Below, one piece after another: positions 18,238 through 27,086 of a stretch of DNA of 64,000 nt; the first letter of the stretch is position 1; the number at the start of each line of letters is the position of its first letter. Source of the stretch: Bdellovibrio sp. ArHS (GTDB lineage Bacteria; Bdellovibrionota; Bdellovibrionia; Bdellovibrionales; Bdellovibrionaceae); NCBI RefSeq assembly GCF_000786105.1, contig NZ_JTEV01000006.1, forward strand, positions 80,410-144,409, given 5' to 3'. The notes under the pieces are model-generated. The model saw nothing but the letters and a program-made list of their open reading frames with translations. It did not search any database and was not told the DNA's origin. The translations under genes and the position numbers were made by a program.

Positions 18238-18683
18238 TGGCATTGAGCGTGCTTTCCCAGGCCAGTGCCTTCAATCCCGGCGCCGAGCTGTGGATCGTGC
18301 CTGATCTGGAAAAGTCACAGTGGACGGCTCGCTTGGATTGGTATTTGAATTTCCAAGTTTCTAAGGCCTCTCGGCACGTGTCTCCAGCACTCCCCTCTTA
18401 TCTTCAAGAAGTTTTAACCGAGACCGAACTTCCGCAATTTGCGGTAAAGACCACACAACCTTTGATGATTTCTTCAGAAGAGCTTTTACCCAACAAATGG
18501 GTTGTGATCATTCCTTGGCAAGATGATTTAAATACCTGGATCACTCAAGGCTTTGAAATTTGGCATAAATTGAAAGAGCCTTCTTTGCGTCTTTTTCTTC
18601 CTCCTGGACAAAGTGCTGGGAGAGTTCAACAAGAATGGCAAACCCATCACAGCTTCGAAGATTTCACGGTCGTGCTTGATTAA
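18237..18683 (+). CDS. Protein of unknown function downstream of nusB
   Basis: A 148-residue soluble protein with no signal peptide or membrane segment. It is rich in tryptophan (about seven) and has a hydrophobic strand KWVVIIPWQDD. Its ATG overlaps the nusB stop codon, so it is probably translationally coupled to nusB. No family recognised. Confidence 0.7.
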   Translation: MALSVLSQASAFNPGAELWIVPDLEKSQWTARLDWYLNFQVSKASRHVSPALPSYLQEVLTETELPQFAVKTTQPLMISSEELLPNKWVVIIPWQDDLNTWITQGFEIWHKLKEPSLRLFLPPGQSAGRVQQEWQTHHSFEDFTVVLD

Positions 18684-18724
18684 CGCCCTTTTCTTTCTCA
18701 CAATGAAAGTGAGGAGCGTTATTC

Positions 18725-19282
18725 ATGGAAAAACTATCTCAAACACTGGTTTCAAAAATTTCAAAAGTGCAAAGACGTCTAGAATCTTTTCTAGATAACG
18801 ATTTTGAAAACAAAGTGGAAGAATCCGAAAAGAACGACGCTGCTTTTGAGGCTTCGCGCGATCTGTCTTTGGTGCGCGGAATTTCGCAAGGTCTTCCGGA
18901 AGATCACATCGATCGCGCCATCGTGGTTTTTTCGCGTCTGGCGATGCTCTTTGAGGCGGGCGTTCTCTTGGAAAATCACGACGGACAATGGAAGGCGCAG
19001 GCTTCCTTTTGCAAAGGCACCACTCAACTTCTAAAAAATAACGGCAAAGCCATTGTGAAAATTCCGGCAATGACGATGCTGTCAGTCTTAAAAACCGACG
19101 CGCGGGCCATGCTCGAAAAACTGCAGTTGCAGCATTTGGATCACGAAAACAAAACAACCTGCCTGCTGATCAAGGCTAGTCCTGATTTTGCTTTCATTCT
19201 TTTTTCAACGTTTGCGGATCTGTGGTTGAAAGAGCATATCGAAAACGTACGCCGCGCCTTGATTAATGGGTTTGCCGATTAA
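18725..19282 (+). CDS. Cytoplasmic protein of unknown function
   Basis: A 185-residue protein with no export signal. The first ~60 residues are helical and charged (QTLVSKISKVQRRLESFLDNDFE), with a coiled-coil look; the rest has a mixed alpha/beta pattern. GAGGAG lies eight to ten bases before the ATG. It overlaps the following PPDK-regulator gene by one base. No family recognised; the conserved-looking layout suggests a co-transcribed nusB-to-regulator unit. Confidence 0.7.
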   Translation: MEKLSQTLVSKISKVQRRLESFLDNDFENKVEESEKNDAAFEASRDLSLVRGISQGLPEDHIDRAIVVFSRLAMLFEAGVLLENHDGQWKAQASFCKGTTQLLKNNGKAIVKIPAMTMLSVLKTDARAMLEKLQLQHLDHENKTTCLLIKASPDFAFILFSTFADLWLKEHIENVRRALINGFAD

Positions 19283-20130
19283 TGAGCGATAGCGAAAACA
19301 AAACCTACACGATTTATATTCTTTCTGACTCTACGGGGGAAACCGCTGCCACGATGATTCGTGCGGCTTTGGTGCAATACTCGTCCAAAGACATCAACAT
19401 CATTCGTTGTAAAAACGTGCGCACGGAAACTCAAGCCGAAGCTATAATCGAAGAATGTTTTGAGCGTCGCGGGATGCTGGTGTACACGATGGCGAGCCAA
19501 CTACTGCGAAACAAAATTCGCGAGATGGCGTCAGGAAAAGGCCTTCCCTATTTTGATTTATTAGGTCCGCTTTTAGGCACCTTGGACACCTTCTTCGGAG
19601 AACACTCCGAGTCCCATGTCGGAGCTTTGCGCGCGGTCGATGAACGCTATTTCAAACGCATCGAAGCGATCGAATACACCGTGAAACATGATGACGGAAA
19701 GACCTTTGCAGAATTAGATAAAGCCGACATCGTGCTGGTCGGAATTTCCCGCACCAGTAAGACACCGCTTTCTATCTTTTTGAGCCACAAGGGCTGGAAA
19801 GTTGCCAACGTGCCTTTAGTGTTAGATACGCCCCTGCCCGAAGAGCTGTTCAAAATTGATCAGCGTCGTATTGTGGGTTTGATCATCGATATGGACTCGC
19901 TCCAAAGAATCCGAAAAAGTCGGTTGGAAAAGTTCGGGCAGGATCCTGGTGGCGAATACGCTTCGATGGCCCATATCGCCAAGGAAATTGAGTACGCCGA
20001 AAAGATCTTTAAGCAGAACCGTCGCTGGCCGGTGTTTAATGTGACCGAACGCGCTTTAGAAGAAAACGCGTCGGAAATAGTTCGTATTATTGCCGCCCGC
20101 TTGGGCCTTCCTGATAGCGTGATATTTTAA
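19282..20130 (+). CDS. PPDK/PEP synthase regulatory protein (bifunctional kinase/pyrophosphorylase, DUF299)
   Basis: A 282-residue protein of the DUF299 family. The start YTIYILSDSTGETAATM and the P-loop-like VGISRTSKTPLSIFL are diagnostic, as is the tail FNVTERALEENASEIVRII. Members phosphorylate a threonine of pyruvate, phosphate dikinase or PEP synthase with ADP to switch it off, and reverse this with phosphate. Which of the two enzymes is the target cannot be told here. Its 3' end overlaps the lipoprotein gene on the other strand by four bases. Confidence 0.93.
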   Translation: MSDSENKTYTIYILSDSTGETAATMIRAALVQYSSKDINIIRCKNVRTETQAEAIIEECFERRGMLVYTMASQLLRNKIREMASGKGLPYFDLLGPLLGTLDTFFGEHSESHVGALRAVDERYFKRIEAIEYTVKHDDGKTFAELDKADIVLVGISRTSKTPLSIFLSHKGWKVANVPLVLDTPLPEELFKIDQRRIVGLIIDMDSLQRIRKSRLEKFGQDPGGEYASMAHIAKEIEYAEKIFKQNRRWPVFNVTERALEENASEIVRIIAARLGLPDSVIF

Positions 20131-21140
20131 TCAAACAAAGTCCCGCGTTTTTCAAGATAAAGCGATTTTGCCAAGGATAGGCCGGTTTCCAAAGCCTGCA
20201 AATTTATATAATAGTAGCCGTCTGCCGATGACGGAAGTACGCAGGTATTCGGCGATGCAACGCCTAAACTCAGAGTTCCCGCCCCCTGCACAGCGCAACG
20301 TGCCCCGGTCGGCGACATGTCTCCGGGAACGGCACTGAAGGACATGCGCACAGTTCGGGCAATACTGCCACCGTACATATTGCGCAAAGAGAAAGTTTGT
20401 GTGGCTCCAGAGCTCGTGCTCTTGAGGCGATAGCGAATACTGATTATCGTCCCCGGCTCTAAGGCGATATTCACACTTTTTCCGCTTACCGTCGCTCTGT
20501 ACACGCCGCTTTCTTGGCAGGAACCCCCATTAGATAAAACAGATTTATTAATACATCCCGGAACGGCTGTCACAGAACTCAGTCCACCATTCTCTTTCGC
20601 GGTCTGATCGGTTACGATAATCATAGGATTTGCATGAATATTAGGACTCCACAGCCCCTGGCTGGCGGGAGTGCTTGCCGATGGTTGAGTCACCACTGGT
20701 GGCTGAGTCACAACGGGCGGACTGCTTGTTGGCGGAACGGCCTGCACTCCGCACGTAATGTTTTTGACGGCGGCGGGCCCAAAGCCATGAAGTTTATAAA
20801 CAGTTTGCCCTGAGGCAACGACACTGCATGCTGTTTTACTTTGAGCAAAAAGCCCATCGCAGTAGGCTTTGGCCTCTTCAAACTCATTAGCACATGAATT
20901 TAAATCAACCTGTGTCGCAGAAGGAGAAGAAGGCGTATTCACAATCTGCGGAACAGGGTCTTGGAAGGTGGGGGTCACATACTGAGGGCGACCTTGATCA
21001 TTGGTCGTTCCCGTTTCAAGATTTGATGAGTTATTGAAAGTACCACTAAGGTTATCTGACTGAAAATTACCCGGAGCACAATTTTGAAACCCCGCAATAA
21101 GGATACAAAGAATTCCCATTTTGATAATCGTTCTTCTCAT
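20127..21140 (-). CDS. QNC-type lipoprotein with Cys-rich module
   Basis: I start at the ATG at 21140, which has GGGGGA in the ribosome-site position. The lipobox is IAGFQNC (Cys at about 21), followed by A-P-G-N-F. A low-complexity Ser/Thr/Pro/Asn spacer leads to a Cys-rich unit at about residues 81-130 (C…C…C…C, with SGQTVYKLHG and NITC) that resembles the repeats of the lipoprotein at 34746. A second low-complexity linker (PPVVTQPPVVTQP) leads to a beta-rich C-terminal domain of about 170 residues with four Cys. Shared features with the lipoproteins at 27087, 34746 and 37711 define a family. It is divergent from a TIGR02147-type regulator, with an operator-like palindrome between. Function unknown. 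Confidence 0.78.
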   Translation of the reverse strand: MRRTIIKMGILCILIAGFQNCAPGNFQSDNLSGTFNNSSNLETGTTNDQGRPQYVTPTFQDPVPQIVNTPSSPSATQVDLNSCANEFEEAKAYCDGLFAQSKTACSVVASGQTVYKLHGFGPAAVKNITCGVQAVPPTSSPPVVTQPPVVTQPSASTPASQGLWSPNIHANPMIIVTDQTAKENGGLSSVTAVPGCINKSVLSNGGSCQESGVYRATVSGKSVNIALEPGTIISIRYRLKSTSSGATQTFSLRNMYGGSIARTVRMSFSAVPGDMSPTGARCAVQGAGTLSLGVASPNTCVLPSSADGYYYINLQALETGLSLAKSLYLEKRGTLFD

Positions 21141-21206
21141 CAAATCCCCCATTGAATTTACTATTTCGGCAGGTCTTTGAGCGGGTTTGAACTTTCACGC
21201 GAGCAA

Positions 21207-21232
21207 AGTGTGTTCTCAAAAAAAAACACACT
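21207..21232. promoter_or_regulatory. Operator-like palindrome 1 (lipoprotein/regulator divergent region)
   Basis: Perfect 8-bp arms AGTGTGTT and AACACACT ten bases apart; it contains TGTGT-N12-ACACA at 21209-21230. It is 79 bp from the lipoprotein start and 105 bp from the regulator start. Confidence 0.7.
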
Positions 21233-21324
21233 GATGCAATATGCCCCCGCCTCTTTAAATTGACTCCCTAGAGAATTTAGCATTTTTTGAAGCCCCACTT
21301 TGAATTCTCAACTATGGAGACTAG

Positions 21325-22101
21325 ATGGAAAATTGGTCAGAAATTTTCAAATACGACATCAAGCAGGTCTTACAAAGAGTCCTCCAAGAAAAACAGGAAA
21401 CGCACCCGTCCTTTTCGCAGAGAGATCTTGCCGCGCAACTGGGTATGGCGCCCTCCACGCTGAATGAAATCTTAAAAGGGAAAAGAGCTTTATCGAAAAA
21501 AACACTGGGCAAAATCAAAGATCTTTTCCATGAAGATACTCATTTTCAGGAAGTCCTCAGGTCTCATGATAAAGAAAAATTCAAACTCTTCTTTGCAGAA
21601 AATCGTCAACTGACTGAGATTTCTAATAAGTGGTATTTTGAAGCTCTCTTAGAACTGATTAGCACTGATGATTTCCGCGAGGACTCTGCGTGGATGGCCG
21701 CACGTCTTGGCATCTCGGAAAAAGAAGTTCAGGCCGCCATTGATAACCTTTTAGCTATCGGAGAAATTCGGTACAACAAATTTGGCCGACTGTCCGTTGC
21801 CTTCGATAATACCTTAAACATCAGCGAAGGTGATTTAAGAAAAGCGACCTTGAAAAAAGGACGAAGTCATATTTCCAAACTAGAATCCACCGTCGAGGAA
21901 CTTTCGTTCGAAGAAAGATTTTTCAGCTCGATGGTGATTGCGATGTGTCCGAGTGACTTCGAATATCTTCGAACAAAAATGGTGGATTTCATCAAAGAAC
22001 AGCAACAATTTTTAAGTCGAGATGGCACTAAAAAAACGGAAGTTTATCAGCTTACAATGGGAATGGTGCCACTAACCCGAAAGGTGGATGGCAGTGCATA
22101 G
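21325..22101 (+). CDS. TIGR02147/DUF4423-type DNA-binding regulator
   Basis: A 258-residue regulator. Residues about 28-65 form a lambda-repressor-type helix-turn-helix (SQRDLAAQLGMAPSTLNEILKGKRALSKKTLGKI). The rest matches the TIGR02147/DUF4423 family, known mainly from Fibrobacter and Bdellovibrio: KWYFEALLELIS, WMAARLGISEKEVQAAIDNLLAIGEI (a second winged-helix-like part) and a C-terminal domain ending TEVYQLTMGMVPLT. GGAGACTAG precedes the ATG. It shares an intergenic space and a palindrome with the QNC lipoprotein gene, so self-regulation and control of the neighbouring island are inferred. A related gene is at 41748. Confidence 0.85.
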   Translation: MENWSEIFKYDIKQVLQRVLQEKQETHPSFSQRDLAAQLGMAPSTLNEILKGKRALSKKTLGKIKDLFHEDTHFQEVLRSHDKEKFKLFFAENRQLTEISNKWYFEALLELISTDDFREDSAWMAARLGISEKEVQAAIDNLLAIGEIRYNKFGRLSVAFDNTLNISEGDLRKATLKKGRSHISKLESTVEELSFEERFFSSMVIAMCPSDFEYLRTKMVDFIKEQQQFLSRDGTKKTEVYQLTMGMVPLTRKVDGSA

Positions 22102-22124
22102 GCACTGCCAGATTCTTGGAATCT

Positions 22125-22556
22125 TTATTGACGTTCTAAATCCACGCAATTAATTTGCGCGTCTTTTTTCCAACCGAACATTTTTTTAACATGTCCTTCC
22201 AAGCGCACGGACTTTAGTTCCTCACCGATAAATTCAATGTCAGCGCGACCTCGTGTGGTTGCTCGATCATTCTTATGAGCACTGCACGACAACATAATCA
22301 ATTCACCCGCACTTCCCGCATAAGAGTGAACCTGTAATGCCTGGTCTGCGCAGTAAGCAAAGCTGCCTTTTGTGCGATCATGAGTCACTCCGATGATTTC
22401 CTGATCTCCATCTGCCGATATATAAAGCACCATGCCGTTGCGGCGATTTTCCACTTCGATCTGGCATCCCTCACTATTCGCATAGGTGATTGTTTCGGCA
22501 GACGCGAAGGAGGAAGCAAACACCGACAACGCTAACGTCAAAAATACTTTCTTCAT
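22125..22556 (-). CDS. Small secreted protein of unknown function
   Basis: Start chosen at the ATG at 22556 (AAGGAG six bases upstream); the frame runs open further but the added part has no signal character. 143 residues: signal peptide about 1-20 (ALSVFASSFASA), then a beta-rich domain with four cysteines (GCQIEV, AYCADQ, LSCSAH, NCVDL), likely two disulfides. No family recognised. It lies between the regulator (convergent) and the giant lipoprotein gene, with no operator-like palindrome of its own. Confidence 0.7.
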   Translation of the reverse strand: MKKVFLTLALSVFASSFASAETITYANSEGCQIEVENRRNGMVLYISADGDQEIIGVTHDRTKGSFAYCADQALQVHSYAGSAGELIMLSCSAHKNDRATTRGRADIEFIGEELKSVRLEGHVKKMFGWKKDAQINCVDLERQ

Positions 22557-22695
22557 AAGAACTCCTTGCCATAGAGGCAATATCTTCGTGACGCGTTGTA
22601 GCATTAAATGTGAGAAAAAATCAACCAAAAACAGGATCGAGGATTTCAAACTGTGTTTTTCATCCTAACCACATCAATACGGTTAGGAAATCGAA

Positions 22696-25410
22696 TCAGG
22701 GCAAACCGTATTTCGCCTTCAGCAAGCTCTCGATTTCTTGGCGTTCTTCCGAGGTTAGATCGCGATTAAAGACCATGATCTCGGCGATATCCCCGAAGAA
22801 GTCTTTACCTATATTCAACCCGTGAGCGATCGCTGCGTTGGCGGTATCCACGGCGGGTGAATTGGTGACGCTTAAAACGCCATTAATATATAGCGCCTGG
22901 CTCGTACCGTTGTATATCGAAGAAATCAAAAGGGGGCTGTCCGACGAGGCCGCCGCAGAGATCGACGACGAATTCTGATAGTTCATCGTTATAAAACTTT
23001 GATCCGTGGTTCGGAAGCAAAGACTGTAAAGTTTCGTATTTTGATAGCTCGTTCCATATCCGACAATGTGCTGGGTTTTAGCGATGGAAGAATTTCCATT
23101 GGCAATCACCGCAATGATCGAGCGCGGATTATTTTGCAGTGGCGGCATCACGGCAGACCCCATCCACTCGGTCCCAGTAAAACGAACGACCGGCTGACCA
23201 TTCAGAATGTTTGTTTTCAGTGTCGGTGCCTTACTTAAAATTTGTGAAAAGTCGAACCCTTCGCCGAGCATATTTTCCCAGCGGGTCACCTTACTATCAT
23301 TCGCCAAAGAATCTAAAAGGCTGTCGGCTTTAAACCAGGCCATCGGCAGCGCGTGTGGTACGACCGAGATACTTTGAGTCGCGACACCGCCCAATGAGTC
23401 TGTCACTTGAATCGTCGCGGTTCCGGCAGAAGAAGACGCAGTGTAAACTCCCGTCCCGGCGTTGACACTGCCGCCGCCAGAGACAAGGCTGTACTGATAC
23501 GGAGGGCTGCCTCCGGCCGCTTTAAAGGAATATTGGCCTGAGGTGTTCACGACTTTACCACGATTCACACCCGGAACTGCACTCAGTTTCAAAGGACCAG
23601 AATGGCAAGTGGCCGATGCGTCTAAAGTGATCTTGTATTTGTTCGCCAGATAACATTCCAGCTGCTTTTGCTGAGTCAGGTTCAGAACATCAGAAAACGC
23701 CAAGACTTCCGCGATGTCCCCTTTAAAATACCCATCGGCAGCACGCAGACGACCGATTTGTATTTTTGTGGACGCCGCCGTAGTCAACGTCACGCCTTTT
23801 TCTTCCAAAAGCTTTCCATTCAGATAGAGACGGTCCGTCGTTCCATCATATTGCTGCACCAAAATCATCGCTTCACTAGAACCGAAAATCGAAGATGACA
23901 TCGAACCGTTACTATTGAGACTTGGATATGTGTAACTCGCGTCGCTGCTGGAATGATAGTAACTTCCCATGCCGGCGCCTCGGTTGGTATGCTCTGCCTT
24001 GTTGGCAAAAGCTAGACCGTAATAGTTTAAAAAACTTGAAGTATTGCCATAGCCGGCAATCACTTGCCGATCACCAAGAGAAATATCGCCATTCGCAATC
24101 ACGGTCACGGTCGTCCGAGCTGCGGCGCCACTTACTGGAGACGTCGCTGTTTCCAAGAATTGTGTTGAGCCATTAAAACGCACGACAGATCGGCCGTTTA
24201 AAACTCCGGTTTTAAATACAGGACGTGTGGCGACAGTCCCATTGGTCGCATGATTCCCCGTCCCTGAAAAGTCACTCCAGGTTTGAACGGCCGTTTCATC
24301 CGTCAACGACAAGGTTCCCGCATTCAACCACAATTTTAAAGTCCCCCACTGGGTCGGCGAAAAAACGGTGAGCGTGGATTCTTGGGTGCTTCCCCCAACA
24401 TCGGTCACTCGAATTTGTACTTCCCCGGAATAAGTTCCTGCGACAAACACGCCGGTTGCAGGGTCCATCGTGCCTGCGGCGGGATCCCCTATCAATGAAA
24501 ACACATAAGGTGGACTGGCGCCGGTGGCCGTGAATGTCGTCTGCTCCCCTGGCGCGAGGGTGATTTGAGCCGGGAACAAAAGCAGAGGTTCAGGAAAGTC
24601 ATTGTCTGTGATGACGACAGTATGAACAAGTTCTCCTTCCAAACTTGCCAAAGAAGAACCGACATTCTGCAAAGTGATCACAAGACTTTCAGTCCCCTCA
24701 ATGTCCACGTCATCATGGATAGTAAAAGGAAGATCCACATAAGTGGAGCCGGCCGGGATTTGCACCGAGCCCGAACTAAGATCATGATCGGTCAAAGAAG
24801 TGCTCGTACCACCCACCGAAAAGGAAATGGCTAAGGCATCAGCTAGCACACCTGACATAGAAATACGGACGGACCCCGTGCTGTAGCCCTCGCTGACGCT
24901 TTGAGAGGCGACACTAAAAGAAACTTTAGGCTTTACTTCATCTTCCAAAAGATCAAAGGGAAAAGATTTTCCGCTGCCACTTCCTTCAAAAGTTAATTGC
25001 GGTAGCGAGGATGACAGCTTAATAGAGAAAATGTGATCCCCTTTAAAGACTAAATCGTTGATCGGCTTCAAATTGAAGGTCCCTGAACTGCCATTTTTGG
25101 CGATGGTAAAGCTGCCCGACGTCTTTTGAAAAAAATCGACGGCGCTTGGTTCTTGAATTTCCCAGGATACAAGGGTCTCCACCGGTACCGGATGATTTAG
25201 TATAAGGACTATCGTGCTATCAGTATTTTCATTGATTTGGAATGGCGGAAGAGTCGCCGTGATTTTTTCGTCTTCCGGAGCTGGTTCCACAGACGGAGTA
25301 GAAGGCGCCTTCTCAACCGCCGAGATTCCCATTTCTGAAGAAATCACACAGCCAGAAAGCCCCCACAGAGCAAACGATACCAGTGCTGTACAGAATAGTG
25401 TTCGAAGCAC
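22696..25410 (-). CDS. Giant lipoprotein with Calx-beta, Ig-like and two LamG/ConA-like domains
   Basis: A 904-residue lipoprotein (lipobox LSGC, Cys about 21), probably on the outer membrane. From N to C: Calx-beta-like domains at about 50-155 and 160-275, an Ig-like unit (about 285-350, ending VTDVGGSTQESTLTV), a LamG/concanavalin-like domain (about 355-590; LKLWLNAGTLS, TWSDFSGTGNHA, VVRFNGSTQFLE), a second Ig-like unit (GGSPPYQYSLVSGGGSV), and a second LamG-like domain to the end (AWFKADSLLDS…). LamG-type folds bind glycans or proteins, so adhesion or ligand binding is likely. The start is a GTG with GGGAGA upstream. The Ig-like units resemble those of the protein at 44645. Confidence 0.82.
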   Translation of the reverse strand: MLRTLFCTALVSFALWGLSGCVISSEMGISAVEKAPSTPSVEPAPEDEKITATLPPFQINENTDSTIVLILNHPVPVETLVSWEIQEPSAVDFFQKTSGSFTIAKNGSSGTFNLKPINDLVFKGDHIFSIKLSSSLPQLTFEGSGSGKSFPFDLLEDEVKPKVSFSVASQSVSEGYSTGSVRISMSGVLADALAISFSVGGTSTSLTDHDLSSGSVQIPAGSTYVDLPFTIHDDVDIEGTESLVITLQNVGSSLASLEGELVHTVVITDNDFPEPLLLFPAQITLAPGEQTTFTATGASPPYVFSLIGDPAAGTMDPATGVFVAGTYSGEVQIRVTDVGGSTQESTLTVFSPTQWGTLKLWLNAGTLSLTDETAVQTWSDFSGTGNHATNGTVATRPVFKTGVLNGRSVVRFNGSTQFLETATSPVSGAAARTTVTVIANGDISLGDRQVIAGYGNTSSFLNYYGLAFANKAEHTNRGAGMGSYYHSSSDASYTYPSLNSNGSMSSSIFGSSEAMILVQQYDGTTDRLYLNGKLLEEKGVTLTTAASTKIQIGRLRAADGYFKGDIAEVLAFSDVLNLTQQKQLECYLANKYKITLDASATCHSGPLKLSAVPGVNRGKVVNTSGQYSFKAAGGSPPYQYSLVSGGGSVNAGTGVYTASSSAGTATIQVTDSLGGVATQSISVVPHALPMAWFKADSLLDSLANDSKVTRWENMLGEGFDFSQILSKAPTLKTNILNGQPVVRFTGTEWMGSAVMPPLQNNPRSIIAVIANGNSSIAKTQHIVGYGTSYQNTKLYSLCFRTTDQSFITMNYQNSSSISAAASSDSPLLISSIYNGTSQALYINGVLSVTNSPAVDTANAAIAHGLNIGKDFFGDIAEIMVFNRDLTSEERQEIESLLKAKYGLP

Positions 25411-25509
25411 CTATCTTCTCCCATTAAAACATTCCATCAAGAACCTTTAACAACTCTTCGGTTCGGGTCAGATTTTTTTTTACTGAAAATAGAAGTGCTC
25501 ACGACATAC

Positions 25510-25531
25510 TGTGTTTTTTAAAAAAAACACA
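25510..25531. promoter_or_regulatory. Operator-like palindrome 2
   Basis: Perfect 10-bp arms TGTGTTTTTT / AAAAAACACA separated by two bases (22 bp in all). It lies between the divergent giant lipoprotein gene (start 25410) and the small secreted gene (start 25663). This is the most symmetrical copy. Confidence 0.75.
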
Positions 25532-25559
25532 CCACCCTGGTTACAAAACTAATATTCGT

Positions 25560-25580
25560 GTTGTGCAAAGAACGCACAAC
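25560..25580. promoter_or_regulatory. Second, different palindrome in the same intergenic region
   Basis: Arms GTTGTGC / GCACAAC (7 bp, perfect) with seven bases between. The sequence differs from the TGTGT-type operator, so it could be the site of another regulator or a chance repeat. It lies 83 bp before the gene at 25663. Confidence 0.35.
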
Positions 25581-25662
25581 CCTGTAAATGTCGCCGCAGA
25601 AAAACTTCTCAATTTAAGAGCCATCGAATCTCAGCTACATTCCTCGGTTGTAAAGGAAATAT

Positions 25663-26157
25663 ATGAATAATTATTTTTTTGTATCACTCTTGATGTGGAT
25701 TCCGTTGTTTTCCCCTGCCATGACGACCGAAACCGTTTGCACGCCACAGGGTCCGACCACGATTGAGGCGGGCCCATCCACAGGAAGTATTTCCCAAATA
25801 CATTCCCTGAAGATTTCATTCTCAGAGGCCTTGCCGTCCCCCCAAATTTTTATGAGCGTGGAAGGTCTTGATAGTCTGGGCAAAAAGGTCAGCGGTATCG
25901 AAGCCTATGAGTTGAAGGATATGAAGTCGGGAACTCTTTTAGAGCTTCAAGGAAGCCCCTCCAATATTTTTGAATTTGACGCGATCTTTTTGGAACTAGG
26001 AGCTCCCGAAGTAGAAACCGCAGGCCCCATTCCTACTGGAACTTTTGCCCTGAAAGCCTCGATGGCTTTTATAGACTCGAATGTCTTTTATTTAAATCCG
26101 TATCCGATGGCGCTCTCTCGAGTCAATTTCGACTGCCAGCAGACGGTCCGTTACTAA
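25663..26157 (+). CDS. Small secreted protein of unknown function
   Basis: 164 residues: signal peptide about 1-19 (LLMWIPLFSPAM), then a beta-rich domain with two cysteines (TVCTPQG near the start and NFDCQQTVRY at the end), probably one disulfide closing the domain. The ribosome site is weak (AAGGAAAT). It is divergent from the giant lipoprotein gene across palindrome 2 and overlaps the pilin-like gene by four bases in convergent orientation. No family recognised. Confidence 0.65.
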   Translation: MNNYFFVSLLMWIPLFSPAMTTETVCTPQGPTTIEAGPSTGSISQIHSLKISFSEALPSPQIFMSVEGLDSLGKKVSGIEAYELKDMKSGTLLELQGSPSNIFEFDAIFLELGAPEVETAGPIPTGTFALKASMAFIDSNVFYLNPYPMALSRVNFDCQQTVRY

Positions 26158-27029
26158 TTGCACTCACAGCCATTTTGACCGGCCTCAAGACAGAAATTCT
26201 TTTTCACGAAGTAACAGCTATAGGTCTTTTCTGCGCCCGCACTGGCTTCGCCTAGGCGGGTTCTTTTGAAGCCTTTGCGGCAACAAGGAACCGCCTCCCC
26301 GTGGCAATAAGCGGGGCTGCGCGCAGCCACATTCGTTTTAATGCTGACGTCTTCATCGGGGTACTGACACTTCTGCTGCGCTGGCATCCAGACAACCGTG
26401 CCACTTAAATCACCAGGAAAAAAACATCGCCGTTGGGAGTTCATGCCGCCCCAAAGATTGAGCATGCTTCCTCCCTGCATCACACAGGTGTAGTCAACGG
26501 AACTTTCTCCGCCGCAGCTTTTTACTTTATTCGTGCCAGGCTCTACTTCTAAAATAAGTGGAATCACGATGGGTTTGAAAGAGCTGGGCCCCAACATCGT
26601 CGCACTGGCAGTCACTTCGGCGTGAATCAAAAGCTTTGTTAAAATATAGTTTTCTAACATTGCCTGGCGACCTTCGAATGAAATTTTTTTGATCGTGTAT
26701 CCATCTTCACTAAAGCCCGTTTGCAGCCACGTTTTGAGACCGTCCGCCGGGTCCTTAATAATCACGCCAGTGACATTGGGAGCCGCGTCTGTCGGAACGA
26801 CTTGTCCCACCAAGGCCCGCGTACAATTTTCGGAAGAAGAAAACTGCAGATTGATAAGCGTATCTAAACGTATCAGCGAAGACTTTATGGAAAGGGCCTT
26901 TTGGCCTTTGAAACCGTCACCTAATGCCGTGGCAATTCCCAAAGCCAACATCGTCGTTAAACCCAAGGCAATTAGAACTTGTATGAGGCTGCTCCCGCGA
27001 CGCCCTCTATCTTTCGATCTCACATTCAT
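26154..27029 (-). CDS. Prepilin-like protein with Gln at position +5 and Cys-rich C-terminus
   Basis: A 291-residue type IV pilin-like protein. The leader MNVRSKDRGRRG ends in Gly12 and the mature protein starts SSLIQVLIALG, followed by a hydrophobic helix to about residue 34. Glu at +5, which is nearly invariant in major pilins, is Gln here. Non-Glu5 minor pseudopilins (such as GspK of type II secretion) sit at the filament tip, so a tip role is inferred. The last ~125 residues hold about 11 cysteines, including a CC pair. It is the second gene of an operon behind the QNC lipoprotein gene (57 bp apart). Confidence 0.82.
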   Translation of the reverse strand: MNVRSKDRGRRGSSLIQVLIALGLTTMLALGIATALGDGFKGQKALSIKSSLIRLDTLINLQFSSSENCTRALVGQVVPTDAAPNVTGVIIKDPADGLKTWLQTGFSEDGYTIKKISFEGRQAMLENYILTKLLIHAEVTASATMLGPSSFKPIVIPLILEVEPGTNKVKSCGGESSVDYTCVMQGGSMLNLWGGMNSQRRCFFPGDLSGTVVWMPAQQKCQYPDEDVSIKTNVAARSPAYCHGEAVPCCRKGFKRTRLGEASAGAEKTYSCYFVKKNFCLEAGQNGCECN

Positions 27030-27086
27030 GATGGCTCTTTCCAGATGCGAAGAAAAGTGCGGGATGACTCCCGCACTTCCATAAGA

